A stretch of 51,086 nt of DNA from Spirochaetales bacterium (GCA_016930085.1 JAFGHO010000045.1:1-51086), one strand, 5' to 3'. Shown: positions 27,259-36,071, counted from the stretch's first letter. Notes: generated by a model from the sequence alone, not told the origin. Program-made: numbers and translations.

Positions 27259-28752
27259 TCACTCTCGGACCGGACACGGTGCCTGCATGATTTCCGGAAC
27301 AAAAAGCTTCCTGCTGTCTTCCAGCAGTTTCCTGAGTTTTTTTCTGTTATTCCTGCTCCACAGATATAGCGTGAACCACCCGTAGGCATAGAGACACGCA
27401 AGCCAGATTCTGCCCCTGAACAGGTTTTTAAGCATTCTCCTGATCGAATAGAAGCGTTTCATGTATTGTATCGTCCATATCTGGAGGTGGTAGGGTGACA
27501 TCTTTTTCGGGAGAAATACCGTATTGAAGGCGTCGTAGCGCTCCCATTCGTAACAGAGTATCCTTCCTTCATTGTCCAGCTTCCTGTAATGATCGGTACC
27601 GGGAAGGGGGGTGATAATCAGAAACTGGACCGTCTCGATTTTATTCTGTTTGACAAAAGCGAGTGTTTCCCTGAAGGTCTCCTTGCCGTCCGCATCGGAG
27701 CCGAAGACGAACATACCGTGAATCTGGATTCCCCGTTGGTGTATTTCCCTGATTGATTCGATGCTTTCGTTCAAGGTCTGGCCCTTTTTGTACAACTCGA
27801 GAGTCTTCTGATTCACGGATTCAAAACCGATGTAAAATGTCTTGAATCCCGCCTCCTTCATCAGATCGAGAAGTTCGGGGTCCTTTGACACATCCACCCG
27901 CACCTGTGCGGAAAAATCCCGGATATGATGGGTAATACCCCGTTCCATGATAATCCGCCTTAACAGACGCTTTGTCCTTTTCCTGTCCGCGGTGAAATTG
28001 TCGTCATAGAAAAAGACGTGTTTGCTTGATGTGGCGGAAAGGTCCTGTATAATGAGATCGTCGGAGCGGGTTCTGTAGCGGCGGCCGAGCATTGCGGTAA
28101 CTGAGCAGAAACTACAGTCATAGGGGCACCCCCGGGAGGTCATCGCGATGCCGATAATGGGTTTGTAGTTGACGAAGAGGGACCAGTCCGGTGTCGGCAC
28201 ATCGTTCATATCGACCCTTTCCGTGACAACGGGGTTGTGTATAAACCTGCCGTTCTCCTTCCGGCTAAGCCCCGGTATCCCCGTTATATCGTCACCCCGA
28301 TTGAATGCATCCAGGAACGGAACAAAGGTGTTCTCCGCCTCCCCCCTGAAAACAAAATCTCCGTACTGCAAGGCCTCTTCCGGTTTGAATGTCGCATGAA
28401 CCCCGCCAAAGAGGATCGGAATATTCTTGTTCCGCTGTTTGTTCAGGATTCTTGTCGAATGGGCAAGCCGGTAGCCTTCCGGTGCCGTGGATGTGATGAT
28501 GGAAAAACCGATCATATCGGCCCACATGATAAGATCATAGGTAAGCGGCGTGGTCTCCTGGTAAATTATTTTTACATTATATCCGGCGTTCCGGGCAAGG
28601 GTTCCCAGAATGGCGAGTCCCATACGCGGTATTTTAAACATCGTATAGATATTGAAATCCGGAGATTTCGGCTCTACAAGTAAAACATTTCCGACCGTCC
28701 TCTCCGAAGTCAACTGTTCCATATCATCATCATATATGTCCGTTTTTTTCAT
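27259..28752 (-). CDS. B12-binding radical SAM protein
   Basis: The start at 28752 is chosen for its AAAGGAGGTAATA ribosome site, giving 497 residues. Residues about 20-150 are a cobalamin-binding (Rossmann) domain (NVLLVEPKSP, PRMGLAILGTLARNAGY, FGGVHATFKPEEAL). The radical SAM core follows with Cys209, Cys213 and Cys216 (CPYDCSFC) that hold the 4Fe-4S cluster. The C-terminus carries basic helices that may be membrane-associated (KMSPYHLQIWTIQYMKRF). Relatives include methyltransferases and hopanoid/bacteriochlorophyll-modifying enzymes such as HpnP/HpnJ types, but the substrate is not visible here. It stands alone, divergent from the DUF6249 gene. Confidence 0.85.
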   Translation of the reverse strand: MKKTDIYDDDMEQLTSERTVGNVLLVEPKSPDFNIYTMFKIPRMGLAILGTLARNAGYNVKIIYQETTPLTYDLIMWADMIGFSIITSTAPEGYRLAHSTRILNKQRNKNIPILFGGVHATFKPEEALQYGDFVFRGEAENTFVPFLDAFNRGDDITGIPGLSRKENGRFIHNPVVTERVDMNDVPTPDWSLFVNYKPIIGIAMTSRGCPYDCSFCSVTAMLGRRYRTRSDDLIIQDLSATSSKHVFFYDDNFTADRKRTKRLLRRIIMERGITHHIRDFSAQVRVDVSKDPELLDLMKEAGFKTFYIGFESVNQKTLELYKKGQTLNESIESIREIHQRGIQIHGMFVFGSDADGKETFRETLAFVKQNKIETVQFLIITPLPGTDHYRKLDNEGRILCYEWERYDAFNTVFLPKKMSPYHLQIWTIQYMKRFYSIRRMLKNLFRGRIWLACLYAYGWFTLYLWSRNNRKKLRKLLEDSRKLFVPEIMQAPCPVRE

Positions 28753-28966
28753 TATTACCTCCTTTTCATTGCATGACAGGCGGAGAAGCGGGAATGTTGC
28801 ATAAAAAAACATATTTTTTCCTTGCTGCAACATATCGGTCTTCCTTCCTGTCTTCATTGGAAAGAATGGATAAATATTTTTGACAAGGTTGAACAGAGGG
28901 GATTAAAAGGGTATTGTAGAAACAAAATTACCGGGAGTAACCGGTTTTCCCCTGTTGGAGGTACAG

Positions 28967-29350
28967 ATGAAATTACTTTGTAGCAGTGGTATTGAAGTCC
29001 TTGTGCCGGATACCGCGCCGGCCGGTTTGTGTGACGCCGCACAGGTGATTATCGCGATCGTTCCGCTTGTCAGTGTCATCGTCCTTGGGATACTCGCCTA
29101 TTTTTTCATGTTTTGGGATCATCAGAAACGATTGATAATCATTCAGAAGGGCGGAACGCCGCCGCCGCGCAGGATCGATGATAAACTGCTGCTTCTGGGT
29201 ATTGTCGCCCTGTTTATCGGCGTCGGTCTTACCGTTTTTTTTGCTCTTTACAACGGATTGAATCCCTCCCTTCTCGGCGGTATCATACCGATAACGGCCG
29301 GTCTGGGAATCATTACCTATTATGGTATCATGTATAGGAAACATCATTAA
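28967..29350 (+). CDS. Small membrane protein, DUF6249-like
   Basis: The ATG at 28967 follows GGAGGTACAG; 127 residues. Three TM helices (about 24-50, 72-95, 98-122) flank a cytoplasmic segment HQKRLIIIQKGGTPPP, the charged motif typical of DUF6249. These genes are commonly found directly before ECF sigma factors, as here (8-base gap). Function unknown; a role in membrane stress signalling is inferred from context only. Confidence 0.75.
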   Translation: MKLLCSSGIEVLVPDTAPAGLCDAAQVIIAIVPLVSVIVLGILAYFFMFWDHQKRLIIIQKGGTPPPRRIDDKLLLLGIVALFIGVGLTVFFALYNGLNPSLLGGIIPITAGLGIITYYGIMYRKHH

Positions 29351-29358
29351 AATAAGGT

Positions 29359-29916
29359 ATGGAGAGAGAGGATGATGATGTCCTGGTGCAAAAGGTCAAA
29401 AACGGTGATATCGATGCGTTTAGGGGAATCGTACGGCGGCATACGGGAAGGATCTATTATCTTGGTCTGAAGTTTTTTCATGACCACGATAACGCCGAAG
29501 ACTTTACCCAGGAGGTGTTTTTAAAGATTTTTAAAAAACTCGATTCGTACAAGGGGAAAGGACTCTTTAAGGCATGGCTTTACAGGATCGCATTCAATTG
29601 TGCGGTAAATCAGTACCATGCGGAAAAGGCGAAAAGGGAAGTGATAAGAGAAGTAAATATCGACCATGTTGAAGAAGATTATCTTGTTGACCGGCGTGAA
29701 TCCGTGGAAAGCGGGTTCCTGAAAAAAGAACGGAGCAGGAGGGTGCGGGAAGTTCTTGGAGAATTGCCGGATACATTCGCAATCGTCATCAAAATGTTCT
29801 ATTATGACGGTTTGTGCTATAAAGATATCGCACGGATCATGAGGGTGCCGTTGAATACGGTCAAATCGTTCATTTTCCGTGCTAAAAAGTTGATAAAAAA
29901 AAAGCTGGAGTTATGA
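29359..29916 (+). CDS. RNA polymerase sigma factor, ECF (sigma-70) family
   Basis: The 185-residue protein has sigma region 2 (about 12-85: FRGIVRRHTGRIYYLGLKFF, DNAEDFTQEVFLKIF, FKAWLYRIAFN) and region 4 (about 125-180: LPDTFAIVIKMFYYDGLCYKDIA, then VPLNTVKSFIFRAKKLI). There is no region 3 and the length is normal for ECF factors. It lies between DUF6249 and another membrane protein, in the same direction, which suggests a three-gene operon. The downstream gene is the natural place for an anti-sigma factor. Confidence 0.92.
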   Translation: MEREDDDVLVQKVKNGDIDAFRGIVRRHTGRIYYLGLKFFHDHDNAEDFTQEVFLKIFKKLDSYKGKGLFKAWLYRIAFNCAVNQYHAEKAKREVIREVNIDHVEEDYLVDRRESVESGFLKKERSRRVREVLGELPDTFAIVIKMFYYDGLCYKDIARIMRVPLNTVKSFIFRAKKLIKKKLEL

Positions 29917-29994
29917 ACAGCGATATATTATACATTATCGTAGAGAGTGAATGTTTTGTTTTTTTAACGGCAGACAGCACGAGGGAGGATTATC

Positions 29995-30468
29995 ATGGAT
30001 GATCATCTTGAATCAGAATTGGAGAACATACTCAAACAAATTGAGTTTCCCGGCGAAAGCTGGAATGAAATCATGAAACAGATACGCGGGAGAAATCTGG
30101 AAAATAAAATCATGAAAAAGATCCATGGAAGGAACGAAAGGGCGTGGAGGGTATATTTCTGGATTGTTTTCACTATACTGAATTTTTTGATTCTCTCCGT
30201 CATGGGAACGAACAAGTATATCATCACGGACTATTTTTCCCTTAATAACGACCTTGCGGCGCTTTTTTTCCTTTTTCTGGGAATTTCATTACTGGGCGGA
30301 TTGATCGGTCTTATTGCCAACGCCAATACGCCATGGTTCGACAAATTCAGGCACGGAGTTCTTGGCGAAAGGGACAAAGAGACGGGCCGCTACGGGAAAG
30401 GATTACGGGAAAAGCGGGAAACCGGGTGGTTTGAAGACGATCAGACCATCAGAAAGCATTTCTCTTGA
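29995..30468 (+). CDS. Membrane protein, candidate anti-sigma partner of the ECF factor
   Basis: The ATG follows GGGAGGATTATC; 157 residues. The first 45 residues are charged and helical, followed by two TM helices (about 52-70 and 82-104) and a basic cytoplasmic tail. There is no zinc-binding HxxxCxxC motif, so it is not a ZAS-type anti-sigma factor. The call rests on position 78 bases after the sigma gene and on topology only. Confidence 0.5.
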   Translation: MDDHLESELENILKQIEFPGESWNEIMKQIRGRNLENKIMKKIHGRNERAWRVYFWIVFTILNFLILSVMGTNKYIITDYFSLNNDLAALFFLFLGISLLGGLIGLIANANTPWFDKFRHGVLGERDKETGRYGKGLREKRETGWFEDDQTIRKHFS

Positions 30469-30526
30469 CATGCCCGCCGTTAACCGTCGTTACCGGCTTC
30501 CGCGGTAAAGGAGATACAGGGTATAA

Positions 30527-31123
30527 ATGCCGATAACAAACGATATCGTGAATACCATACGCGAACCTCTCATTATTCTTGATCAAAAATTAAAAATAGT
30601 GTCGGCAAACCGCTCATTTTATGATTTTTTTCAGGTTTCGGCTGAGGAGACCGAAGGACAGTTCATTTATGATCTGGGGAACAGGCAATGGAATATACCC
30701 AGATTGAAAGATCTTCTCGAGACGGTTTTATCCGAAAAGAAATGTTTTGACAATTACATTGTAGAGCATACGTTCGATACAATAGGTCATAAGGTGATGT
30801 TTCTCAACGCACGGCAGGTGCGTACGAAGTATGGAATTTCAAAATATATCCTTCTTGTGTTTGAAGATATTACCGAACGAAAAAGAATTGAAGAGAAAAA
30901 CACGAACCTTTTCATTGAACTTCAAAAGGCACTTGAACAGATTAAAATATTGCATGGTATAATTCCGATTTGCGCCTGCTGCAAGAAAATAAGAGACGAT
31001 AGCGGGTATTGGGATCAGTTGGAGGCGTATATAAGCAAATATTCGGAAGCGCAATTCTCGCACGGTTTATGTCCCGATTGTGCGGTGAAACTATATCCCG
31101 ATTTATGCAAAAATGATCAGTGA
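30527..31123 (+). CDS. PAS-domain protein with C-terminal Cys4 zinc-type motif
   Basis: The 198-residue protein starts about 12 bases after AAAGGAG. Residues 5-120 form a PAS domain (EPLIILDQKLKIVSANRSFYDFF, then LLVFEDITERKR). A coiled coil (about 122-145) leads to the conserved tail IPICACCKKIRDDSGYW...FSHGLCPDC, where Cys-x2-Cys and Cys-x2-Cys could bind zinc or iron. The same tail is common at the end of bacterial PAS proteins that lack a kinase domain. It is a sensor of unknown output; it may act on a partner kinase or bind a metal or redox signal. Confidence 0.8.
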   Translation: MPITNDIVNTIREPLIILDQKLKIVSANRSFYDFFQVSAEETEGQFIYDLGNRQWNIPRLKDLLETVLSEKKCFDNYIVEHTFDTIGHKVMFLNARQVRTKYGISKYILLVFEDITERKRIEEKNTNLFIELQKALEQIKILHGIIPICACCKKIRDDSGYWDQLEAYISKYSEAQFSHGLCPDCAVKLYPDLCKNDQ

Positions 31124-31130
31124 ATAATTC

Positions 31131-31904
31131 CTACATCAAAATAACGTTCACGCCGATTGAGCAGGCACTGAGTGACAGCGAACAGATTAAAAATATCCAG
31201 TCTCCCTTTTTTGCCCGCGTCGCTGTTTTTGCGTGTTCCTCCGTATAACAACGCGATGCCATCGCTTCCGCGATCTCGTCCGCGCGGCGGAATATGCCGG
31301 TTAGAAGGGGGCGTGCCAGGGTGACGAGACGGGCGGCCGGGTTCTTTCTCGTGCCGATACAACGCGAGTGCGACGCCTCCGTAATCTCTTCGTATTGCCT
31401 CATCAGGACGGGAATAAAACCGATCGCGAGACCCATCATGACGGCAATCCTGGAAGCGGGGATGAAGGGTATGCGGTATAAAAGCCGGTACACGGCTTCG
31501 CGCAGGTCGCTTGTCCTGGTTGTCGAAGTGAGAACAAGCGAAACGAGAATGATCATGGTGAGACGGGCCGTGAGAAGCAGTGCTTCTGTTAATCCTGAAA
31601 GCGGCGGGAGGGAGAGCCACCCCCACCGGCAAATCGGTTCGGCTTCCTCGGACCAAGCGCGTACGAGAAAGATGACTGCCATGAAGACAAAAAAGTACTG
31701 TAATTCGGTAATGATCCGGTTTGCCTTGATTCCCGAAGACGCGGCGGCCGCGACGAGGAAGGGGGCAAGGACGGCAAGACTCGCGAACCGGACGGTCATG
31801 ACCGTGACGCAGACTGAGAGAACGGAGATGAGTTTTATCCGGGCGTCCCGGCGGTGCATGAACGAATCGCCGGGAATATAATGGAAGAGCGTTATCCCAG
31901 CCAT
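31131..31904 (-). CDS. ecfT: ECF transporter transmembrane component EcfT (BioN type)
   Basis: The start at 31904 follows GAGGAATATAC and overlaps the end of ecfA by 13 bases; 257 residues. Several TM helices and the C-terminal coupling segment with the Ala-Arg-Gly-like motifs (RCIGTRKNP, MASRCYTEE) identify EcfT, which links the ATPase to BioY. Together with ecfA and bioY it forms a dedicated biotin importer. Confidence 0.85.
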   Translation of the reverse strand: MAGITLFHYIPGDSFMHRRDARIKLISVLSVCVTVMTVRFASLAVLAPFLVAAAASSGIKANRIITELQYFFVFMAVIFLVRAWSEEAEPICRWGWLSLPPLSGLTEALLLTARLTMIILVSLVLTSTTRTSDLREAVYRLLYRIPFIPASRIAVMMGLAIGFIPVLMRQYEEITEASHSRCIGTRKNPAARLVTLARPLLTGIFRRADEIAEAMASRCYTEEHAKTATRAKKGDWIFLICSLSLSACSIGVNVILM

Positions 31905-32635
31905 GTATATTCCTCGATCGAAAGGCACCGGCATGAAGGGCGGTGGACGCCGCGGGAGACCGCAACCCCGATTCCCTCTTCCGGCAATCCGTCGAATACC
32001 AGGCGGCCCCTTTCAAGGATGAGAAGCCGCGTCGCGTGGGCGAGTACTTTTTCGAGGTCGTGCGTGATCACGATAATGGTTTTTCCCTTTTGATGAAGCC
32101 CGATGATCCGTTCGAGGATCGACCTGACCCCTGGAAAATCGAGCTGGGTAAAGGGCTCGTCGAAAACGATGATATCGGATTTCATGGCGAGTACCCCGGC
32201 GATAGCGCAGCGCTGTTTTTCTCCGCCCGAGAGGGTATAAGGAAGCCTGTCTTTATGACTATCAAGCGATGTTTCCGCGAGTGCCTCGTCGACGCGCCGT
32301 GTTACCTCGTCGTTTTCCAGGTTCAGATTCCTCGGTCCGAATGCGACATCGTCTTCGACCGTCTGACCCAGTATCTGGCTGTCCGGATTCTGAAACACCA
32401 GCCCGATTTTTCTGCGCGTGCGGGCGAGGTCTTTCAATACCGGCTTTCCTTCCAAGAGCACCCGTCCGGATGTGGGGGCGAGAAGTCCGTTGAGGTGTTT
32501 CATCAGCACCGTCTTTCCCGAACCGTTTTTCCCTGCGATCACGAGAAACTCACCGCGCCTTATCGTGAACGACACATCGAACAATCCCCCGCCGCTTCCG
32601 GGGAAGGTTCTGGTGAGATGTTCGGCACTCAGCAT
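31892..32635 (-). CDS. ecfA: ECF transporter ATP-binding component EcfA (BioM type)
   Basis: The ATG at 32635 overlaps the end of bioY by seven bases; 247 residues. Walker A GKNGSGKT, Q-loop VFQNPDSQI, signature LSGGEKQR and Walker B DIIVFDEP are complete, as is the H-loop ITHDLE. VFQNPDSQ is typical of ECF ATPases. Only one ATPase gene is present, as in the BioMNY layout. Confidence 0.9.
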   Translation of the reverse strand: MLSAEHLTRTFPGSGGGLFDVSFTIRRGEFLVIAGKNGSGKTVLMKHLNGLLAPTSGRVLLEGKPVLKDLARTRRKIGLVFQNPDSQILGQTVEDDVAFGPRNLNLENDEVTRRVDEALAETSLDSHKDRLPYTLSGGEKQRCAIAGVLAMKSDIIVFDEPFTQLDFPGVRSILERIIGLHQKGKTIIVITHDLEKVLAHATRLLILERGRLVFDGLPEEGIGVAVSRGVHRPSCRCLSIEEYTWLG

Positions 32636-33192
32636 CGTGAGTCTTCCTGCCGCATGAAATGCATCCGCGCCGGGCTGATCATCCGGTAAAGGATAACGGC
32701 GGCGGCGATTTTGATTGAATCGGGGATCAAAAAGGGAAACATTCCCACAAGCATCGCCCTTTCCCATGAGATGCCCGTCTGTATTTTCAGCCAGGGAACC
32801 CCGGCAGCGTAGATGACAAGCGAAGCGGCTCCGAGGGCCGCGATATTCCTCGGTACCGACGTTTTCCCCGAACAGGAAATAAAACCCGCCGTCCACGCGG
32901 CGGGAAGATAGGCGAGGAGGTACCCCCCGCGGGGTCCGGCCAGGTGGGCGATACCAGCACCCCCGCCCGCGAATACGGGAAGACCGACTGCCCCGCAGAG
33001 GAGGAAAACGAATACGCTCATCACACCCCATCTGCTTCCCAGAAAAAGGCCCGAAAGGATGACAAAAAAGTTGGTGAGAACGACCGGGACCGGCCCGATC
33101 GGGATGACGGCATATGAGCCCAGTGCCATAAGGGCCGTAAAAAGCGCCGAAAAGACTATCATTCGTAAAGGAATCGGTTTGTCGTGCTTCAT
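32629..33192 (-). CDS. bioY: Biotin transporter substrate-binding component BioY
   Basis: The 187-residue membrane protein shows BioY hallmarks: IPIGPVPVVLTNFFVIL near the N-terminus, LFLGSRWGVMSVFVFLLCG, and GGAGIAHLAGPRGGYLLAY. It binds biotin in the membrane. It overlaps birA by four bases, so transport and biotin use are co-transcribed. Confidence 0.93.
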   Translation of the reverse strand: MKHDKPIPLRMIVFSALFTALMALGSYAVIPIGPVPVVLTNFFVILSGLFLGSRWGVMSVFVFLLCGAVGLPVFAGGGAGIAHLAGPRGGYLLAYLPAAWTAGFISCSGKTSVPRNIAALGAASLVIYAAGVPWLKIQTGISWERAMLVGMFPFLIPDSIKIAAAVILYRMISPARMHFMRQEDSRC

Positions 33193-34136
33193 CTATGTTT
33201 CCTTTGTGAGGGTATGCACTCCCCGAAGAACGCATGGCTGATCGTTCCGTCGTCCTCCTTTATAAGGAGGTCGCCGTGCGGGGTGATGTCGATTGCGTGA
33301 CCCCGTTTGAGCTCTCCGTTGAACGGAATGACCATGACATAGCGGGAAAGCGTCGAACAGTATCGCTTGTAGAGGGAAAGCGTGGTCCCGTTAATAGTAT
33401 CCTGCTTCAATCTGTTGAATCGCAAGAGAAAATGCGTGAGAAAAATCCGGCGTGAAATACGGCGGCCCGTCAGCATCGAAAGGGACCGGGCGGCATCGAG
33501 ATTGTCCGGCAGCCGGTTATTGAGGTTGACACCGATACCGAGGATAAGTGAGGATATGCGGTGACCGCATCCGCTGATCTCATAAAGGATTCCTGCGATC
33601 TTTTTATCCTCGATCAGTATATCGTTTGGCCATTTGATACGGGCGGCTATGTTGAAAAGGGACGCGGTCGTCTCGATGAGGGCGATGGATGCGGCGCAGA
33701 CATAAAGAAATCCGTACGACGGCGGAACCGTCGGCCGCAGTAAGAGAGAAAAATAGAGTCCGCCCTCCCCGGAATCCCAGATCCTGTTCAACCTGCCCCT
33801 GCCTTCGGTCTGCGCGCCGGCAATGATGAGTGTCCCTTCGGGACAGCCTTTCACTGAGTGTTCACCGGCACGTTTCATCGTCGAATCCGTCGATGTATGG
33901 TAATGGACGAGGTGTTCGGCGCCGGGAAACTCCCAGGGAAGCAGAAGGTCGTCGTTATCGAGCAGATTGTACCCCCGCGTGGAGGTCCTTATTTCATAAC
34001 CGAGTTTGATCAGTGTCTGTATCTGTTTCCATATGCTCACGCGTGAGATCCGGAGTTCTCTGCTCAATCGTTCGCCGGAGACGGGGGAAGAAGCTTCCCT
34101 CAGCATGGTAATGATTTTCCGTTTTGCCGTATACAC
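33189..34136 (-). CDS. birA: Bifunctional biotin-protein ligase and biotin operon repressor BirA
   Basis: The gene starts with GTG at 34136 and encodes 315 residues. Residues 1-65 are a winged HTH (SGERLSRELRISRVSIWKQIQTL). The ligase domain follows with the biotinyl-AMP loop GRGRLNRIW and the KWPNDILIEDKKIAG motif; the C-terminal SH3-like domain is present. It attaches biotin to carboxylases and, when holding biotinyl-AMP, represses its own operon. The GTG start is preferred because later ATGs would cut the HTH. A matching operator lies just upstream. Confidence 0.93.
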   Translation of the reverse strand: MYTAKRKIITMLREASSPVSGERLSRELRISRVSIWKQIQTLIKLGYEIRTSTRGYNLLDNDDLLLPWEFPGAEHLVHYHTSTDSTMKRAGEHSVKGCPEGTLIIAGAQTEGRGRLNRIWDSGEGGLYFSLLLRPTVPPSYGFLYVCAASIALIETTASLFNIAARIKWPNDILIEDKKIAGILYEISGCGHRISSLILGIGVNLNNRLPDNLDAARSLSMLTGRRISRRIFLTHFLLRFNRLKQDTINGTTLSLYKRYCSTLSRYVMVIPFNGELKRGHAIDITPHGDLLIKEDDGTISHAFFGECIPSQRKHR

Positions 34137-34141
34137 CTTGC

Positions 34142-34169
34142 GTTAACCTTTGCTAATCCCGAGGTTAAC
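34142..34169. promoter_or_regulatory. BirA operator
   Basis: GTTAACC (34142-34148), 14 bases, GGTTAAC (34163-34169): perfect inverted repeat. This matches the known BirA site form, GTTAAC/GTAAAC half-sites with a spacer of about 14-16. It overlaps the likely -10 of birA, as expected for repression. Confidence 0.8.
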
Positions 34170-34190
34170 AGGAACATTGTGATGTGTCAA
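34162..34190 (-). promoter_or_regulatory. Promoter of the birA-bioY-ecfA-ecfT operon
   Basis: On the minus strand TTGACA (34185-34190), 17 bases, TAACCT (34162-34167). The -10 is weak but lies inside the operator. Confidence 0.55.
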
Positions 34191-34255
34191 GCTTTTTACG
34201 GAAACAGGAGGGTTCCCGCCGTGCGCGATTGCCCTTTCCTCTGCTTGTCAAGACG

Positions 34256-35314
34256 ATGATACAGCGCTACAATCACGATATGAAAAGAACTTCCGGTATC
34301 GCCGGCGGCCGCAAAAGTATGGTTTCAAGTTTCCTTTTTATTCTTCCCGTTCTCATTATTACCGGGCTTCTTCTTGCTTTGATCGTCAATTTCCTTCATG
34401 GTAAGTTTTCCGGCAGGCTTATCAAGATTTCGGTCGTCAATTCCCTGGCCCTCTCGGGCGGCGTACTGTTGAACCTCTTTATCACCAGGATGCTGGTTGT
34501 CAGGATAAAACCGGTGTATGTCGTTTTGATATCCTTCGGTTTTATTGCAGCGGTAAGCGTCTCCGGGTTTCTCTTTATTCTGATACTCGAACCATTTTTT
34601 TTCCTGTATGGCGCGCGACTTATACAATCATATCTTTTGATCAACTTTGTGTTCGCCCTGTCGCTGACGGTTATCTCGAGCGGGTTTTTAGTGTATCAGC
34701 ACAGACTCATGGAAAAGGAAAGCGTTATCGGTACCGAACGCCTTTTGAGAAAGGAAATCGAACAGAAACTCTACAACGCTAAAATACATCCCCATTTTCT
34801 GTTTAATTCGTTGAATCTGATTGTGTCGATGCTCGGGGAACCGGAGAAGGCGGAGGAGGCCCTCACGATATTGTCGGAATTGCTGCGGTACCACCTCGAT
34901 GAGTCGGCAGCGGAAACCGTCCCCCTTTCGAAAGAAATGGAAAACGTGAAAAAATACCTCGCCCTGCAGAAGATGCGCTTCGGGGAAAGGCTTTCCTTTC
35001 TGATAACGGGAAAAGCGGAAGGGGTGGTTCCGCCACTCGTAATACAACCCATTGTGGAAAACGCCGTGAAACACAATATCAAAACCGTCAAACACCTGCA
35101 TGTCGATATTTCTATTAATGCCCCGGGCGATACCATCGCCGTCTCCGTTGCCGATTCGGCCGGACTTGTTTCCGAAAGCATGATCGGAAAAGGCTCCGGC
35201 CTGAGTATCACAAAAAGAAGAACGGAACTGGCGGGCGGCCGGTTTTCGATCGATGGGGGCGCCGTTATCATGACGTTTCCGCAGTCAATGCCGCCTGTAA
35301 GGAGCGGGCGGTGA
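34256..35314 (+). CDS. Sensor histidine kinase, LytS/YehU type (His_kinase family)
   Basis: From the ATG at 34256 the protein has 352 residues; ATGs at 34280 and 34319 or an upstream GTG at 34184 are also possible, as none has a clear ribosome site. Four TM helices (about residues 25-155) lead to the His_kinase motif KIHPHFLFNSLNLI with phospho-acceptor His178, then an ATPase with N-box PIVENAVKHNI and a GLSITKRR G-box. There is no large periplasmic domain. It overlaps the regulator gene (GTGA), so the two form a classic LytS-LytTR pair. Confidence 0.88.
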   Translation: MIQRYNHDMKRTSGIAGGRKSMVSSFLFILPVLIITGLLLALIVNFLHGKFSGRLIKISVVNSLALSGGVLLNLFITRMLVVRIKPVYVVLISFGFIAAVSVSGFLFILILEPFFFLYGARLIQSYLLINFVFALSLTVISSGFLVYQHRLMEKESVIGTERLLRKEIEQKLYNAKIHPHFLFNSLNLIVSMLGEPEKAEEALTILSELLRYHLDESAAETVPLSKEMENVKKYLALQKMRFGERLSFLITGKAEGVVPPLVIQPIVENAVKHNIKTVKHLHVDISINAPGDTIAVSVADSAGLVSESMIGKGSGLSITKRRTELAGGRFSIDGGAVIMTFPQSMPPVRSGR

Positions 35315-36021
35315 TAACCGTTATCGTGGCTGATGATGAAGCGCACGCGCGAAAAAGATTATGCGCGCTTTTGGGCCGTTATCCGGAGATAACGATCGCG
35401 GGTGAGGTTTCGGACGGCGATTCACTCCTCGATTGCCTGACCGCCGGGAATGTCGACGTCGCTTTTCTTGATATTAATATGCCGGGGGCTTCCGTTTTTT
35501 CCACGTTATCCTCGCTTCCGGACCCCCCGCTGATTGTCTTTCAAACGGCATACGCCGATTACGCCCAGGATGCTTTTGAAGTCGAGGCGGTCGATTACCT
35601 GATGAAGCCGGTCGGCAGGGAAAGACTCGACAAGTGCGTTTCAAAGATAAAAAAGGCATTATCGCACAGGAACCCGGAGCGTATTTCATACCCCGAGCGG
35701 ATCTCCGTAAAATACGGGAGTATCATGAAGGTGATCGAGGTCAATGGAATATTTGCCGTCAGATCGGAAGAAGGTTTCAGTTTTATTTATACGCAGGAAG
35801 GCCGGTTCATATCCGACCGGTCGCTTCATTTCTTCGAGGGGATGCTCCCCGGAACAAGATTTTACAGGATCAGCCGGACGGCAATCGTCAATACCGATTA
35901 CGTGAAAGTGCTTCACCCGATGTTCAAAGGATCGTACAGCCTGGAGTTGAAAAACGGTTTGACAATGAATGTCTCCAGACGACGGATGAAGCGGTTGAAA
36001 GAACTGCTGCAATTTCTCTGA
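35311..36021 (+). CDS. LytTR-family response regulator
   Basis: The gene starts with GTG at 35311 inside the kinase stop (GTGA overlap); 236 residues. The receiver domain (1-120) has VADDE, phospho-acceptor Asp54 (FLDINMPG) and the YLMKPV loop. Residues about 130-236 are a LytTR DNA-binding domain (KVIEVNGIFAVRSEEG, FYRISRTAIVNTDYV, SLELKNGLTMNVSRR). LytTR proteins bind pairs of short direct repeats; such a pair lies just downstream of this gene. Confidence 0.92.
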   Translation: MITVIVADDEAHARKRLCALLGRYPEITIAGEVSDGDSLLDCLTAGNVDVAFLDINMPGASVFSTLSSLPDPPLIVFQTAYADYAQDAFEVEAVDYLMKPVGRERLDKCVSKIKKALSHRNPERISYPERISVKYGSIMKVIEVNGIFAVRSEEGFSFIYTQEGRFISDRSLHFFEGMLPGTRFYRISRTAIVNTDYVKVLHPMFKGSYSLELKNGLTMNVSRRRMKRLKELLQFL

Positions 36022-36040
36022 CCACTCGGGCTGAGAATTC

Positions 36041-36071
36041 GACCGTTTATACGGAATTCCCGACCGTTCAT
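36041..36071 (+). promoter_or_regulatory. Tandem LytTR binding sites
   Basis: GACCGTTTAT (36041-36050) and GACCGTTCAT (36062-36071) are direct repeats exactly 21 bp apart, two helical turns. Both ACCGTTTAT and ACCGTTCAT fit the LytTR consensus [TA][AC][CA]GTTN[AG][TG] at every position. They lie 11 bp upstream of a -35-like TTGCGT (36082-36087) with CATATT at 36105-36110. Confidence 0.7.

Noticed and set aside
31117-32016. Minus-strand 299-codon frame overlapping ecfT
   Set aside because: It is an out-of-frame shadow of ecfT; the membrane-protein frame with motifs is the real one.
31892-33235. 447-codon frame starting upstream of ecfA
   Set aside because: The N-terminal 200 codons are a shadow of bioY; the ABC ATPase proper starts at 32635, where gene overlap fits the operon.
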